A program made the position numbers and the translations under genes. Positions 9,446-19,585 of a stretch of 64,000 bases of DNA are shown piece after piece; within the stretch, counting starts at the first letter, position 1; the number at the start of each line of letters is the position of its first letter. Origin of the DNA: Desulfobulbus elongatus DSM 2908 (lineage in GTDB: Bacteria; Desulfobacterota; Desulfobulbia; Desulfobulbales; Desulfobulbaceae); contig NZ_JHZB01000010.1 of NCBI RefSeq assembly GCF_000621145.1, positions 55,371 to 119,370 on the forward strand, given 5' to 3'. A model generated the notes under the pieces. It was not told where the DNA came from, did not search any database, and saw only the letters and a program-made list of their open reading frames with translations.

Positions 9446-11449
9446 TTACCACTCGATCCGGAGGAGGTTGTCCAGGGGACGCACCCGGGCGAGCCGGATA
9501 CGGACGATGTCGCCGGGATCGACCGGAAAGGACGGATTGGGCGGCAGGTCGACGTCGAACAGGCAGTCGCAGAGGAGCAGGTTGACCCGCTTTGGGCCGA
9601 CGCCGACCACCAGGGCGTTGGCCCTCTGGCCCTCCTTGGGCGCCAGATAGCGCAAGATCCAGTAGCGGTGCCGCTGCTGTCGGATGGCGTTGGCCCGGGC
9701 CAGCTTCTGTTGGATGATCCCGGTGAAGGCCTTGCATTCCTCGCTGGAAAAAAGGATGCCGTGGCCGTGGAGCATGTGGCTCAGTTGGTGCTGCATGGCC
9801 AGGTCGAGAAAACGGCGAATCGGCGAGGTGATGGTGGTGTAGCTGTTCAGGCCGAGGCCGCTGTGCGGCTTGGGGTGCGAGGTCAGCTCGCCCCGGGCGA
9901 GATAGCGCCGCTGGTGGGCGATGTCGGCCAGGCTGTTCTGGACGCCGGCGATGATGCGCTTGCGCGGCGGCGGCTGCGAGCGGAACAGGCCGGGCGCCTC
10001 TCGTGCCGCCAGGTAGGCGGCGGCAAGGCCGTTGGCCAGGATCATGCATTCGGAAATCAGGTTGCGGGCCGGCGTATCCACCGGCGAGAGGTAGACCTGG
10101 ATATGCTCGCGGTCGCGAATGTCGATGTTGACGTCCGGCAGGGAGAGCAGGAGCGCACCCCGGTCGACCCGCTGTTGCCGCAACTGCTGCCGGACCACGT
10201 TGAGGGCCGCCAGTTCGGGGTCCCGGTCGATCAGGTTGTCCGCCTCGCGGTAGCTCAGCTGGCGCTTGACCTCGATGACCGCCGGCACGATGGTGGAATG
10301 GATGAGGCTGCCGTCCGGGTTCAGGGTGACGAGAAAGCTGATGGTCGGGCGGATTCTGCCCTGGATCAGGCTGCACAGATCGAGCGACAACTGCTTGGGC
10401 AGCATGGGGATGTGCCCCTCGGGGAAGTAGATTGAGGTCGATCGTTCCTTGGCCTCGGCGAAGAGCGGGCTCTTGACCGGCACGTAGTAGCTGACGTCGG
10501 TGATGTGGATGCCGAGTTCGATCTGGCCGTTTTCCTTGCAGGCGATGTGGACGGCGTCGTCAAAATCGCGGGTGGACGTGCCGTCGATGGTCAGGATGGG
10601 CAGCCCGCGCAGATCCTTCCGCTTGGGATCGCCGAGCAGCTCCTCGGCCGTGGCCTCGTGCAGGGTTTCGGTGATGTGCAGGCAGGCCTCGGGAAACTCG
10701 ACCGGCTGGTCGGAGCGGAGCAGGGCCAGGTTTTCGTCCTGATCCCAAACCCCTGCTTTCACCAGCAGTTCATGGCCGGCATGGGGGGCGGTCAGTCCCG
10801 CCTTTTTCAGGACCTGGCGGATGAATTCGTCTTCCGGGGCCTCGCTGCCGAACAGGATCGATTGGGCCAGCCAGTGCAGGCATCGCTCCCGGTCCGGCCA
10901 GTCGGCCGGGGCCGCCGGCTCGCCCCGCACGATCGCCTGCAGCTCCTGCGCCGCTCGTTCCAGCAGTAGCGCCTTTTCCTGTTCCCGCTGCCGCTGCTGC
11001 CGCAGGTGGGCGACCTGTTCCGGCGTGTGCGCAACGATCTGGCCGTTTTTGTATTTGAAGAAGAGCGGGTCGGCAAACACCGCCCGCAGAAAGGCGGCCC
11101 GCTGGTCGTCGTCCACCACGCCGCCGAAATGCAGTTCGGTGAGGAAGTCGGGAGAGAACTCGCTGTCGGTCTCCTCGCAGACGATTTCCCACAGCGGCTC
11201 CAGATCGATGGTTCCGGCCAGGGCGAAACGGCCGTCGTTGTGTTCCCGCAGCAGGGCGGTGGTCGCCTCCCGGCCGGCGTTGCAGGGATAGAGCTGGCGC
11301 GACACGCTCAGGACCCTGGCCTCCGGCAGATTGATCTCGCGGCCGTTCTGGCTGAGCAGTTGGATTTTCTTCTCGGCCACGCCGGAAACCAGACCGCAGA
11401 GAAACCTGCCGCCGTCGATGAATTCTATGAGGCTGCCGGGGGCGATCAT
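9446..11449 (-). CDS. RNase II/RNase R family 3'-5' exoribonuclease
   Basis: A 667-residue RNB-domain exonuclease acting on RNA 3' ends. The active-site motif [16 protein letters not shown] keeps the four acidic residues that bind the catalytic metals. Downstream are the typical HITDVSYYV and [21 protein letters not shown] segments. The N-terminal 60 residues form a small beta domain ([13 protein letters not shown]), and the C-terminus has a short S1-like domain. The length suits RNase II-like proteins of this lineage better than full RNase R. It is divergent from era; the two share a 120-bp upstream gap. Confidence 0.9.
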   Translation of the reverse strand: MIAPGSLIEFIDGGRFLCGLVSGVAEKKIQLLSQNGREINLPEARVLSVSRQLYPCNAGREATTALLREHNDGRFALAGTIDLEPLWEIVCEETDSEFSPDFLTELHFGGVVDDDQRAAFLRAVFADPLFFKYKNGQIVAHTPEQVAHLRQQRQREQEKALLLERAAQELQAIVRGEPAAPADWPDRERCLHWLAQSILFGSEAPEDEFIRQVLKKAGLTAPHAGHELLVKAGVWDQDENLALLRSDQPVEFPEACLHITETLHEATAEELLGDPKRKDLRGLPILTIDGTSTRDFDDAVHIACKENGQIELGIHITDVSYYVPVKSPLFAEAKERSTSIYFPEGHIPMLPKQLSLDLCSLIQGRIRPTISFLVTLNPDGSLIHSTIVPAVIEVKRQLSYREADNLIDRDPELAALNVVRQQLRQQRVDRGALLLSLPDVNIDIRDREHIQVYLSPVDTPARNLISECMILANGLAAAYLAAREAPGLFRSQPPPRKRIIAGVQNSLADIAHQRRYLARGELTSHPKPHSGLGLNSYTTITSPIRRFLDLAMQHQLSHMLHGHGILFSSEECKAFTGIIQQKLARANAIRQQRHRYWILRYLAPKEGQRANALVVGVGPKRVNLLLCDCLFDVDLPPNPSFPVDPGDIVRIRLARVRPLDNLLRIEW

Positions 11450-11569
11450 CGGTTTAACACGTTGCGAAGTTGGGGGCTCATGGTAAGCTTACAGTGGATA
11501 GCAGGATTCCCTTTCTTTGTCATGCTTTTCTTTTTCGATACGGCTGCGGCCGTCAACAAAGGAGCGCCC

Positions 11570-12469
11570 TTGAACAGTACACTCCACCGCTCGGGGGTGG
11601 TGGCCATCATCGGTCCCCCCAATGCCGGCAAGTCGACCTTGCTCAACCAACTGCTCCGGCAGAAGATCGCCATCGTCACTCCCAAGCCGCAAACCACCCG
11701 TAACCGGATCATGGGCATCGTCACCGGAGCCGGGTATCAGATGATCCTGCTGGACACGCCCGGCCTGCATGCGGCAAGGGAGGAGATGAACCGGCAGATG
11801 GTGCGGGTGGCGCTGGAGAGCCTGGCCGAGGCGGATGCGGTCCTGTTTCTGGCGGACAGTGCCGACATGCCGGCGACCAAGCTGGAGCGGCGGGCCGAGG
11901 AGTTCCGGGGATACCTGGACCGGATCGGCTGCCCGGTGGTCTTGGCCCTGAACAAAATGGACCTGCTGCCTCCGGAGCGGCTGCTGCCGGTGATCGATTG
12001 GTACCGCGGGCTGCACGCCTTTGCCGCGGTCGTTCCCGTCTCGGCCCTCACGGGTGCGGGGATCGACACCCTGCTGGCGGAGCTGGTGGGGCTCATGCCC
12101 GAGGGGCCGCAGTATTATCCGGACGATATCCCCACCGACGCCAGCGAGCGGTTCATCGCCGCCGAGATCATCCGGGAAAAAATCTTCCTGCGCACCCGAG
12201 ACGAGATCCCCTATTCGACGGCCGTGGTCATCGACACCTTCGAGGAAGGCGAGCAGGTGGTCATCCGGGCGACGATCCTGGTGGAGCGGGATTCACAGAA
12301 GGGTATCCTGGTGGGGCAAAAGGGGGCCATGCTGGCGGCCATCCGCAAGAGCGCCGTCGCCGATATCGAACAGCTGCTCGGCTGCCGGGTGCGGTTGCAC
12401 CTGTGGGTCAAGGTGAGCAGGAACTGGACGGCCAACGTCAACGTGCTCCGCGAGTTGGGGCTGGCCTGA
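11570..12469 (+). CDS. era: GTPase Era
   Basis: A 299-residue essential-type GTPase that binds 16S rRNA and assists 30S maturation. G motifs: GPPNAGKST (G1), a TTRNRIMG switch, DTPG (G3) and NKMD (G4). The C-terminal KH domain contains ILVERDSQKGILVGQKGAML. I place the start at the TTG at 11570, which has AAAGGAG spaced 5 nt upstream and gives the normal family length. The same frame stays open far upstream, but those codons lack family similarity. It converges with ctpA. Confidence 0.95.
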   Translation: MNSTLHRSGVVAIIGPPNAGKSTLLNQLLRQKIAIVTPKPQTTRNRIMGIVTGAGYQMILLDTPGLHAAREEMNRQMVRVALESLAEADAVLFLADSADMPATKLERRAEEFRGYLDRIGCPVVLALNKMDLLPPERLLPVIDWYRGLHAFAAVVPVSALTGAGIDTLLAELVGLMPEGPQYYPDDIPTDASERFIAAEIIREKIFLRTRDEIPYSTAVVIDTFEEGEQVVIRATILVERDSQKGILVGQKGAMLAAIRKSAVADIEQLLGCRVRLHLWVKVSRNWTANVNVLRELGLA

Positions 12470-12478
12470 CCGATCCGG

Positions 12479-12510
12479 GACCGGGCGTGCCGGCGCCGGT
12501 CGGTGTTCTT
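12479..12510 (+). terminator. Weak terminator-like hairpin between era and ctpA
   Basis: GACCGG (12479-12484) pairs with CCGGTC (12496-12501), followed by GGTGTTCTT. It lies in the 42-bp gap between convergent genes. The T tract is poor. Confidence 0.35.
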
Positions 12511-12511
12511 G

Positions 12512-13843
12512 CTACCGCTGGCTCGAGGGGCGGCCCAAACTTTTGAGGGTGGCGAAGGCGGCCCGCAACTGGTTGTCCTGCTCCATCCGCTTGGTGATCT
12601 GGCGGATATCTTCCATTTGCTGCAATTCTTCCTGCTGGTCGCCGTCCTCGATCGCCTCACCCCCGGAACGCTTGGGGCCGCTCTTGTCGTTTTCCAGATG
12701 GCCGGGCAGGTCTTTTTCCCTGATGGTCTTGGCCGGCGGGGCGGAGACGGCCTCCGGGGCGGGTGTCGTGGTCAGCGGCACCACTATGTCGGGCTTGATG
12801 CCGGTGGCCTGGATCGAATCGCCGCTGGGAGTGTAATATTTGGCAGTGGTCAGGCGGAGACCGGCGCCCTCGGGCAGGGGCAGGATGGTCTGGACCGAGC
12901 CCTTGCCGAAGGTGGTGGTGCCCATGATCACGGCCCGCCGATGATCCTGGAGCGCCCCGGCCACGATTTCCGAACCGCTGGCCGAACCGCCGTTGACCAG
13001 CACCACCATGGGAAAATCGGTGTAGCCGTCGTCCGGATGCGCCTCGAACACCATCTGCTCTTCCTTGTTGCGGCCCTTGGTGGAAACGATGACCCCCTTG
13101 TCGAGGAAAACGTCGGTCACCTTGACCGCCTGGTCGAGCAGCCCGCCGGGGTTGTTGCGCAGATCAAGGACAACCCCCTGAATGCGGTGTTTTTTCTTGA
13201 CGTTTTTCAGGGCGTTGCGCAAATCCCTGGTGGTGGTGGCCTGAAAGTTGGACACCCGGACATAGGCAAAGCCGGGTTCCAGTTCGGTGTACTTGACCGA
13301 CACCAGGGGAATGGCCTCCCGGATCATGGTGAAATCCTTGGGCTCCTTCCACTCCTGCCGGTGGACGGTGATGGTGACCGGTGTGCCCTTGGTGCCGCGC
13401 AGCTTTTTGACCGCCTCCATCAGGGTCATGGTCTTGGTCAGTTCACCGTTGATGCGGACGATCTGGTCGCCGGACTTGATGCCCTGGCGGTCGGCCGGCG
13501 TTCCCTCGATGGGGGCCACGGCGGTGAGCACGCCGTCACGAATGGAAATCTCGATACCGATGCCGGTGAAGCTGCCCGAGGTCTCCTCTTCCAGATCCTT
13601 GAAATCCTCGGGGGTCATGTAAGCCGAATGGGGATCGAGCGAGCCGAGCATGCCGTTGATCGCACCGTTGATCACCTTGCTGGAGTTGATCTCGTCCACA
13701 TAGTACTGCTGGATCAGGGTCAGGACATTGGCAAAGGTTTCCAGATCGCGGTAGATGTCGCGCTCCTGCGTGTTTTCGTCGGCATGGGCGGAAGTCCAGA
13801 GGCAGCATAAACCGAGGAGCAGGAGGGAAAGAAGGCGTTTCAT
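12512..13843 (-). CDS. ctpA: Carboxyl-terminal processing protease (S41 family)
   Basis: A 443-residue periplasmic serine protease with a signal peptide (MKRLLSLLLLGLCCLWTSAHA). A PDZ domain (about 90-170; GIGIEISIRDGVLTAVAP, IKSGDQIVRING) precedes the S41 catalytic core, with the nucleophile in GSASGSEIVAGAL and the Lys base in FGKGSVQTILPL. The last about 70 residues are charged and low in complexity. It follows ftsE-ftsX-envC on the same strand, which fits a role in trimming or controlling cell-wall hydrolases. The start was chosen for the signal peptide; a 20-residue longer form is possible. Confidence 0.95.
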   Translation of the reverse strand: MKRLLSLLLLGLCCLWTSAHADENTQERDIYRDLETFANVLTLIQQYYVDEINSSKVINGAINGMLGSLDPHSAYMTPEDFKDLEEETSGSFTGIGIEISIRDGVLTAVAPIEGTPADRQGIKSGDQIVRINGELTKTMTLMEAVKKLRGTKGTPVTITVHRQEWKEPKDFTMIREAIPLVSVKYTELEPGFAYVRVSNFQATTTRDLRNALKNVKKKHRIQGVVLDLRNNPGGLLDQAVKVTDVFLDKGVIVSTKGRNKEEQMVFEAHPDDGYTDFPMVVLVNGGSASGSEIVAGALQDHRRAVIMGTTTFGKGSVQTILPLPEGAGLRLTTAKYYTPSGDSIQATGIKPDIVVPLTTTPAPEAVSAPPAKTIREKDLPGHLENDKSGPKRSGGEAIEDGDQQEELQQMEDIRQITKRMEQDNQLRAAFATLKSLGRPSSQR

Positions 13844-14038
13844 GGGGCAGCGGCGAGACCGAATGGCGGAAATGGGGGAGCAAACCTCGGCAAGCGGAAC
13901 CAATATGGGCGGCAGCGTGTCCGCACCGGGCGGGGAGCTGCCGGGAATCCCTATAATTATTCAGCTTAACGGGAAATACCGGGGGTGGCAACGGTTATTG
14001 TGGTACATCCCGGAAAAACGATGGCCGCGGCCGACCGT

Positions 14039-15229
14039 TCAGCGGGTGGGCAGAGCCCCGGGCCGGATCCAGTCGAGGGGATTCTCCGGTTGGGTGCCGT
14101 GACGGATTTCAAAATAGGCGCCCTGGCCGAAGGGCGTGAGTTCCTCGCTGCTGGTGCCGATGATCTGCCCCCGCCGGACCACATCGCCTTCCTGAACCCG
14201 GAGATCGTCGAGCCGGGCGGTGACGGTGTAGTATTCCTGATCGTGCTCGATGATGACGACCCTACCGTAGCCGCTCATGTATCCGGAAAAAAGAACCAGG
14301 CCGCCATAGACGGCAAATACCTCCGCCTGGGCCGGCGGCAGGATGGTGATGCCTTGGGCGAAGGTGGTATCGTCGTCGTCCGGGGGGGATTCCTGAAACC
14401 GGCGGACCACCTTGCCCCAGACCGGCGGCGGCAGCTTGTTCCTCTGCGCGCCGAAACCGAAGGGGGCGTTTTCGGGGGACTGGCTGTGTTTCTCCAGGGT
14501 GGCGAGGAGGGTGCTCTCCGCCTTCTTCATCTCCCGCAGGGCCTGTTCGTACAACCCCTTTTCGGTCCGGATCCGGTGCAGAACCCTGTTTTTTTCGTCG
14601 GCGGTGCGTTGCAGTCCCTCCTTTTCCGCGGCGGCTTCGGCGAGGAAGTGTTCCTGGACCGATTGCTCCAGCTCGTGGGCCCGTTTGGCCCGGTCGATCT
14701 CGACGACGCTGGTGCGGTACTCGGAAAACAGCTCCTGGTCGTAGGTGACCAGCGAATGATAGGCATCGTTGGCCACCATCAGGTCCGGGAGGGTGCCGCT
14801 GGAGAAGACGATGTCGAGAAACCCGGTCGTCCCGTTGAGGTAGAACGACCGCAGCCGCTTGATCAAATGCCGGCGCAGGGAGTCGGTTTTCCGGGTCACT
14901 GCCGCCAGTTCCCGTTCCTTGGCGGCGATGATCCGCTCCTGTTCCCCGAGCCGCGCCTGCAACTCCTCGATTCTGGCCTTTTGCCCGCCGATCTTGGTAT
15001 CCAGCCCCTCCAACTCCTCCAGCAGGGAATGCTCTTCACTGCCGGCTTGCTCGATCTTGTCCTGATGCCTGGAGATTTCCTCGCGGAGCTTGCCGATGGA
15101 GATGATCTGCGTCTGCGGGTCCGCTTCCTGCGAACCTTTCCTCGATTCGGCGGCCAGCAGGCCCTGGACCGGCAGGCTGACGAGCAGGAGGAGAAGAACG
15201 GCGCAACGGAGCGGCATGGCGGGCGGCAT
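14039..15229 (-). CDS. envC: EnvC-like murein hydrolase activator (degenerate LytM domain)
   Basis: A 396-residue exported protein: signal peptide (LRCAVLLLLLVSLPVQG), long coiled coil (about 40-270), then a C-terminal M23/LytM-like domain. The zinc-ligand positions of active M23 enzymes appear to be replaced (AQGITI, VTARLDDL, AYFEIRHG instead of the usual His-containing forms). It is therefore predicted to activate amidases rather than cut peptidoglycan itself, as EnvC does. The ATG at 15229 overlaps the ftsX stop as ATGA; an internal ATG at 15217 is an alternative. FtsEX is the expected partner complex. Confidence 0.88.
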   Translation of the reverse strand: MPPAMPLRCAVLLLLLVSLPVQGLLAAESRKGSQEADPQTQIISIGKLREEISRHQDKIEQAGSEEHSLLEELEGLDTKIGGQKARIEELQARLGEQERIIAAKERELAAVTRKTDSLRRHLIKRLRSFYLNGTTGFLDIVFSSGTLPDLMVANDAYHSLVTYDQELFSEYRTSVVEIDRAKRAHELEQSVQEHFLAEAAAEKEGLQRTADEKNRVLHRIRTEKGLYEQALREMKKAESTLLATLEKHSQSPENAPFGFGAQRNKLPPPVWGKVVRRFQESPPDDDDTTFAQGITILPPAQAEVFAVYGGLVLFSGYMSGYGRVVIIEHDQEYYTVTARLDDLRVQEGDVVRRGQIIGTSSEELTPFGQGAYFEIRHGTQPENPLDWIRPGALPTR

Positions 15230-16116
15230 CAGAAATGCAGGAACCGTCTGATCGCCGAAAAACTGCCGGCAACGCAGAGCAGGGTGGCCAGGCCGATGAT
15301 GGCGGCGATCACCGGCCATTGGAAAAAGGCAAAGGCCGGCAGCGGGATGGCGGCCGGTCCCGCGAACTGAAGCGTGATCCAATTATAGAGCAGCAGCAGT
15401 GCCCCCAGGCCGCAACAGGCGCCGATGCCCCCCTGGAGCGCGCCCTCGAGCAGGAAGGGCATGCGGATGTAGTTGTCGGTGGCCCCGACCAGGCGGAGCA
15501 GTTCCAGCTCCTGCTGCCGGGCGAAGAGGGTGAGCCGGATGGTATGGGCGACCATGAAGGTGGTGGTCATGATGAGCAGCGATCCTGAAAGGAGGATGAT
15601 CACCCGCATCAACTGGATGAAGGCGTAGAAGCGTTCGATCCATTCCTTGCCGTATTGCACCTTGAGCACGCCGGGCAGGGTTTGCAGGTAGTCGGAAAAC
15701 CGCTTGATCCGGGAAAGGCTGTCCAGGGTCCGGACCGGATACACCTCGATCGAGGCCGGCAGGAAATCGGTGGGCACGCCGGTGAGCACGTCGCTGTTTT
15801 CGCCGAGAATCCGTTCGAACCGTTTGTAGGCCTGCTCCCGGCCAATGAACTCGATGCGGTCGACCTGATCGAATTTGAGGATTTTGTGCCGGTATTCCTC
15901 CTGGAGCGGCGGCGCGGGTTCCTCGTCGAGATACACCACCAGGCGGAGATCGTCGCCCAGTCTTTCCCCGACATGCAGGGCGTTGACGTACACGAGGTAG
16001 AAAAACGAGAAGATGAGCACCGACAGCGAAACGGTGAACAGGGTCATGCCCTGCGATTTCCAGGTGTGCAGCATGTTGCGGCAGGTATGGCGGAGAACGA
16101 CGATCCAGAATCTCAT
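15229..16116 (-). CDS. ftsX: Cell division ABC transporter permease FtsX
   Basis: A 295-residue inner-membrane protein. It has an N-terminal helix (MTLFTVSLSVLIFSFFYLVYV), a periplasmic domain (about 50-170, the region that binds EnvC-type proteins) and three further helices near 175, 225 and 265. The cytoplasmic RQQELELLRLVGAT segment is typical of FtsX and MacB-like permeases. It overlaps both neighbours by ATGA, so ftsE-ftsX-envC should be translated in a coupled way. Confidence 0.95.
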   Translation of the reverse strand: MRFWIVVLRHTCRNMLHTWKSQGMTLFTVSLSVLIFSFFYLVYVNALHVGERLGDDLRLVVYLDEEPAPPLQEEYRHKILKFDQVDRIEFIGREQAYKRFERILGENSDVLTGVPTDFLPASIEVYPVRTLDSLSRIKRFSDYLQTLPGVLKVQYGKEWIERFYAFIQLMRVIILLSGSLLIMTTTFMVAHTIRLTLFARQQELELLRLVGATDNYIRMPFLLEGALQGGIGACCGLGALLLLYNWITLQFAGPAAIPLPAFAFFQWPVIAAIIGLATLLCVAGSFSAIRRFLHF

Positions 16117-16841
16117 GCGCCGGTCTCCTCGAACAGGGCGGGCGGGGCCTCGAAAGGGGCGGGGCCGTCGTCCTTTCCCGCCTCGCTTCGGGACAGGACC
16201 CGACCGAAACGGAGTTCGATGACCCGGTGCGGCGTGTCCTCGAAGAGCGACCGGTCATGGGTGGCGATGATCAGAGTGGCACCCTTGCGGTGCAACTGTT
16301 CGAAAAGGGCCATGACCCGGGCGGTGGTTTCCGCGTCGAGATTGCCGGTCGGCTCGTCGGCCAGCACGATCTCCGGACCGTTGGCCACGGCACGGGCAAT
16401 GGAGACCCGTTGCTGTTCGCCCCGCGAGAGCTCGCCGGCACGGGTGTTGTATTTTCTCGTCAGGTCAAGCTGTTCCAGGAGTTCCCTGGTCCGTTTCTCG
16501 ATGAAGGACCGGGGACGGTACACCACCTCCATGGCAATGGCGATGTTGTCGGCCACGGTCCGCTCGGGCAGCAGTTTGAAATCCTGGTAGGCCATGCCGA
16601 CCTTGCGCCGCAGCAGGTGGATGCTGCTTTGCGGCAGTTTGATCACATCCATGCCGGCGACATCGACCATGCCCTTGGTCGGTTTTTCCATCCGGCTGAT
16701 CAGGCGGAGCAGGGTGGTCTTGCCGGCACCGCTCATGCCGGTGAGAAACACGATCTCCCCCCGGGTCACGGTCAGGGAAACATCGGCAATGGCCTGGACA
16801 TCGGGGGGATAGGCCTTGCTCACCTTGATCAGGTCGATCAT
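16113..16841 (-). CDS. ftsE: Cell division ATP-binding protein FtsE
   Basis: An ABC ATPase (242 residues from this start) that drives FtsX. It has Walker A TGMSGAGKTT, a Q-loop MAYQDFKLLP, signature LSRGEQQRVSIARA, Walker B IVLADEPTGNLD and the H-loop ATHDRS. The start MIDLIKVSKAY matches the family N-terminus; an in-frame ATG at 16871 would add ten residues. The C-terminal about 25 residues after RFGRVLSR are Pro/Ala-rich and longer than usual. The stop overlaps the ftsX start. Confidence 0.95.
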   Translation of the reverse strand: MIDLIKVSKAYPPDVQAIADVSLTVTRGEIVFLTGMSGAGKTTLLRLISRMEKPTKGMVDVAGMDVIKLPQSSIHLLRRKVGMAYQDFKLLPERTVADNIAIAMEVVYRPRSFIEKRTRELLEQLDLTRKYNTRAGELSRGEQQRVSIARAVANGPEIVLADEPTGNLDAETTARVMALFEQLHRKGATLIIATHDRSLFEDTPHRVIELRFGRVLSRSEAGKDDGPAPFEAPPALFEETGA

Positions 16842-16960
16842 GGTGACGGGAGGTGAGGATTTCGGGTTCATCGATGGGGTGACCGCAGCAAAGGAAAAGG
16901 GAAAGCGGGGCAGACCGGGGCAGACACCGGGACATCCGGTCCCGTACCCCGCCTGTCCGC

Positions 16961-16989
16961 TGTATATCGTAAAATATTCATCTTTTCAA
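16961..16989 (-). promoter_or_regulatory. Candidate promoter for ftsE-ftsX-envC-ctpA
   Basis: On the minus strand: TTGAAA, 17-bp spacer, TATACA, in an AT-rich patch upstream of ftsE. A second overlapping option, TTGTCT with TAGAAT at 18 bp, lies slightly further upstream. Confidence 0.45.
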
Positions 16990-17193
16990 TTCTATAGCTT
17001 TTTGACTGTTTGAGACAACAGAAAAGTGCGGCGACAGACCGCTCCAAAGGGAGCGCGGACGCAACACGGGAAAAAACATTTACGCCCGGAGAGGCGCCCG
17101 GTTATAGTGGGCGCGGTCGCACGTTCGCGGTCCTGCCACGGGCGACGGGCCACGGCGATGCATGAGAAAATCGAAGCGAGGAGAATGTCTGCC

Positions 17194-17853
17194 ATGCGGT
17201 ATCATGCTGTCCTGTTCGATCTGGACGGAACCCTGCTCGACACCTTGGAGGATCTGGCGGCGGCGGCCAATCGGGTGCTGGCCGACCAGGGGCTGCCCCG
17301 GCATCCGGTCGACGCCTACCGGCATTTTGTCGGCGACGGTCTCCGCGTGCTGGTGGAGCGCATGCTCCCGGCCGACCGGCGCGACGCCGCGATGGTGGGC
17401 GGTGCCGTGGCCGCCTTTCAGGAGGCGTATGCCCGGACCTGGCACGACCGGTCCGCACCCTATCCCGGCATCGCCGACCTGCTCGACCGGCTGACTGCCG
17501 AAGGCGTGCGGCTGAGCATCCTGTCCAACAAGCCCGACGCCTTCACCCGTCTCTGCGTGCAGCGGCTGCTGCCCCGCTGGCATTTCGACCCCCTGCTGGG
17601 GCAACGGGACGGCGTGCCGAAGAAACCCGATCCGACCGCTGCCCTGGAAATTGCCCGGCTGCTCCATCTGGACCCGGCGCAGATCCTCTACGTGGGCGAC
17701 AGCGGCGTCGACATGCGGACCGCGCGCGCCGCCGGCATGGTCGCGGCCGGCGTCCTCTGGGGATTCCGCGACGAGGCCGAACTGACCCGCACCGGCGCGC
17801 AGCACCTCGTCGCCCGGCCCGAGGAACTCCTGCCACTGGTCTTGTCCTCGTAA
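17194..17853 (+). CDS. gph: HAD-family phosphatase, phosphoglycolate phosphatase-like
   Basis: A 219-residue HAD hydrolase. Motif [12 protein letters not shown] holds the nucleophile Asp, motif II ILSNKPD the Ser/Asn step, motif III Lys is in PKKPDP and motif IV is GDSGVDM. The cap domain (about 15-85) is helical, as in Gph/PGP enzymes. The start at 17194 has AGGAG about 10 nt upstream; earlier ATGs at 17158 and 17185 are less well spaced. Substrate may be 2-phosphoglycolate or another small phosphate ester. A DUF445 gene follows 24 bp downstream. Confidence 0.88.
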   Translation: MRYHAVLFDLDGTLLDTLEDLAAAANRVLADQGLPRHPVDAYRHFVGDGLRVLVERMLPADRRDAAMVGGAVAAFQEAYARTWHDRSAPYPGIADLLDRLTAEGVRLSILSNKPDAFTRLCVQRLLPRWHFDPLLGQRDGVPKKPDPTAALEIARLLHLDPAQILYVGDSGVDMRTARAAGMVAAGVLWGFRDEAELTRTGAQHLVARPEELLPLVLSS

Positions 17854-17877
17854 CCTCCCTCCTGCAAAGAAAACGCT

Positions 17878-19482
17878 GTGTTCACCATCGATCCCGCCCT
17901 GCTCGGCTCTCTGGCCCACCCCTGTGTCGGGGCCTTTATCGGCTACCTCACCAACAAGGTCGCCATCGGCATGCTGTTCCGGCCGCTGCGTCCCTGGCAT
18001 GTCTTCGGCATCCGCGTGCCGATGACCCCCGGTGTCATCCCTTCCAAACGGCGCGCCCTGGCCGCCAACATCGGCGAGATGGTGGGGCGCCACCTCCTGA
18101 CCAGCCGGGATATCGGCGCCGCCATTTCCGATGAACCGTTCCAGGAGCATCTGGCCCTGCTGGCCGACCGCAAGATCCGGGAACTCTTCACCCGTGACCT
18201 GGGACCGCTGCCGGATCTCGTTCCCCTCCGTTTCCGCTCCTATTTTCAGGTGGGCGTCAAGACCCTGAAATACCGGGTGGCCGAGGGGATCAATGCTTAC
18301 CTGGCCGGCAGCGGCTTCGAGGAACAATGCATCGCGGCCATTGCCGGCCGGCTGGACACGCTCGCCGGCCGGGAAATCGATGCCCTGTTCGCCGCGGAAA
18401 CCCGGCGGGAAATCTATCTGGGCATCGATGACCTCATCCGGACGATTCTGTGCAGCGAGCAGACCGAAACCTGGCTGGCCGGACACCTGGCCGGCAGTCT
18501 GCGCCAGGCCGCCGCCCGCGGGGCCGTCATCGGCGATCTCGTCCCGGCCCGGTTGACCGATCTGGCGAAGGACGCGCTGCGGGAGCATGCCGGCCCCCTT
18601 CTCCAGCGCATGGGAGCGCAACTGGCCGATCCGGTGCTGCGCGCCCAGGTGATCAAGGGTATCCTGGACGGCGTCGATCATTTCCTCGAAACCCTTGGAG
18701 CGGTAGGGGCCATGGCCAAAGGGTTTCTGGAGAGGGACACCTTCGAGGAGAAAATCGGCACCTATCTGGAGGCAAAGGAGGAGGATCTGGCGGCCTGGCT
18801 CGCCAACCCCGAGGTGCGGGCGCGGATGGTGGCAGTGCTGGAGGAGGTCATCGACACCCTGATGCGCAAACGGCTCGACGTACTCCTCGCCAAGGTGGAG
18901 GAGGAACGGCTGGCCGGACTCTGCCGGGAATGCGCCGGCCAGTTGCTGGCCGCGTGCAGAAGCGAGGCGACCCACACCGGCCTGCGGGCGCTGCTCCATT
19001 TCGGTCTGGAGCATCTGCTCGATGGGGGCCGGCGGACCCTGGCCGATCTTGCCGGTCAATTTTTTCCCGGCGCGGGCGGCGGCCAACTGCGGGAGACGAT
19101 TGTGCGGGAGTGTCTGGCCCTGTTGCGGTCCGGTGCCAGCGAACGGCTGGTCCATGCCATGGTGGGCGCCATGATCGACGCCCTGCTCGCCAAACCGCTC
19201 GGCCGGCTGTACGATATCGTGCCCCACGGGGTCCGCCAGGGCCTGATCGAATACACGGTGCTCACCACCAATCGGATACTGCTCCAGGAAGTGCCGGGGG
19301 TGGTCGAATCCCTGAACCTCAAGAGGATCGTGACCGACAAGGTCGATTCGCTCGACCTGCTCCAACTCGAACGGCTGCTGCTGTCGATCATGGAGGAGCA
19401 GTTCAAATACATCAATTTGTTCGGGGCGTTGCTCGGTTTTCTCATCGGCTTGGTCAATCTGGCCCTGGCCCGGTTGCTGTGA
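17878..19482 (+). CDS. DUF445 family membrane protein
   Basis: A 534-residue protein. It has a membrane segment near the N-terminus (CVGAFIGYLTNKVAIGMLF) and one at the C-terminus (LLGFLIGLVNLALARLL). In between is a long helical region with family-type FRPLRPWHVFGIRVPMTPG and PSKRRALAANIGEMVG. It begins with GTG, preceded by AAAGAAAACGCT. DUF445 proteins (YheB/YjiN relatives) have no settled function; some are tied to envelope stability. It is probably co-transcribed with the HAD gene and ends at a strong terminator. Confidence 0.88.
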   Translation: MFTIDPALLGSLAHPCVGAFIGYLTNKVAIGMLFRPLRPWHVFGIRVPMTPGVIPSKRRALAANIGEMVGRHLLTSRDIGAAISDEPFQEHLALLADRKIRELFTRDLGPLPDLVPLRFRSYFQVGVKTLKYRVAEGINAYLAGSGFEEQCIAAIAGRLDTLAGREIDALFAAETRREIYLGIDDLIRTILCSEQTETWLAGHLAGSLRQAAARGAVIGDLVPARLTDLAKDALREHAGPLLQRMGAQLADPVLRAQVIKGILDGVDHFLETLGAVGAMAKGFLERDTFEEKIGTYLEAKEEDLAAWLANPEVRARMVAVLEEVIDTLMRKRLDVLLAKVEEERLAGLCRECAGQLLAACRSEATHTGLRALLHFGLEHLLDGGRRTLADLAGQFFPGAGGGQLRETIVRECLALLRSGASERLVHAMVGAMIDALLAKPLGRLYDIVPHGVRQGLIEYTVLTTNRILLQEVPGVVESLNLKRIVTDKVDSLDLLQLERLLLSIMEEQFKYINLFGALLGFLIGLVNLALARLL

Positions 19483-19530
19483 GCCGGCAATCGGCCCCGG
19501 CCGCGCCGGCCCAGGAGAACAGCGGCACAA

Positions 19531-19560
19531 AAAAAGCCCTGCCAGACGGCAGGGCTTTTT
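19531..19560. terminator. Strong bidirectional terminator
   Basis: A perfect 13-bp stem (AAAAAGCCCTGCC with GGCAGGGCTTTTT) and a 4-nt AGAC loop lie between the convergent DUF445 and OmpA-like genes. The A and T runs serve both strands. Confidence 0.92.
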
Positions 19561-19585
19561 GATGTTCACGTGACGGAAACGACGG

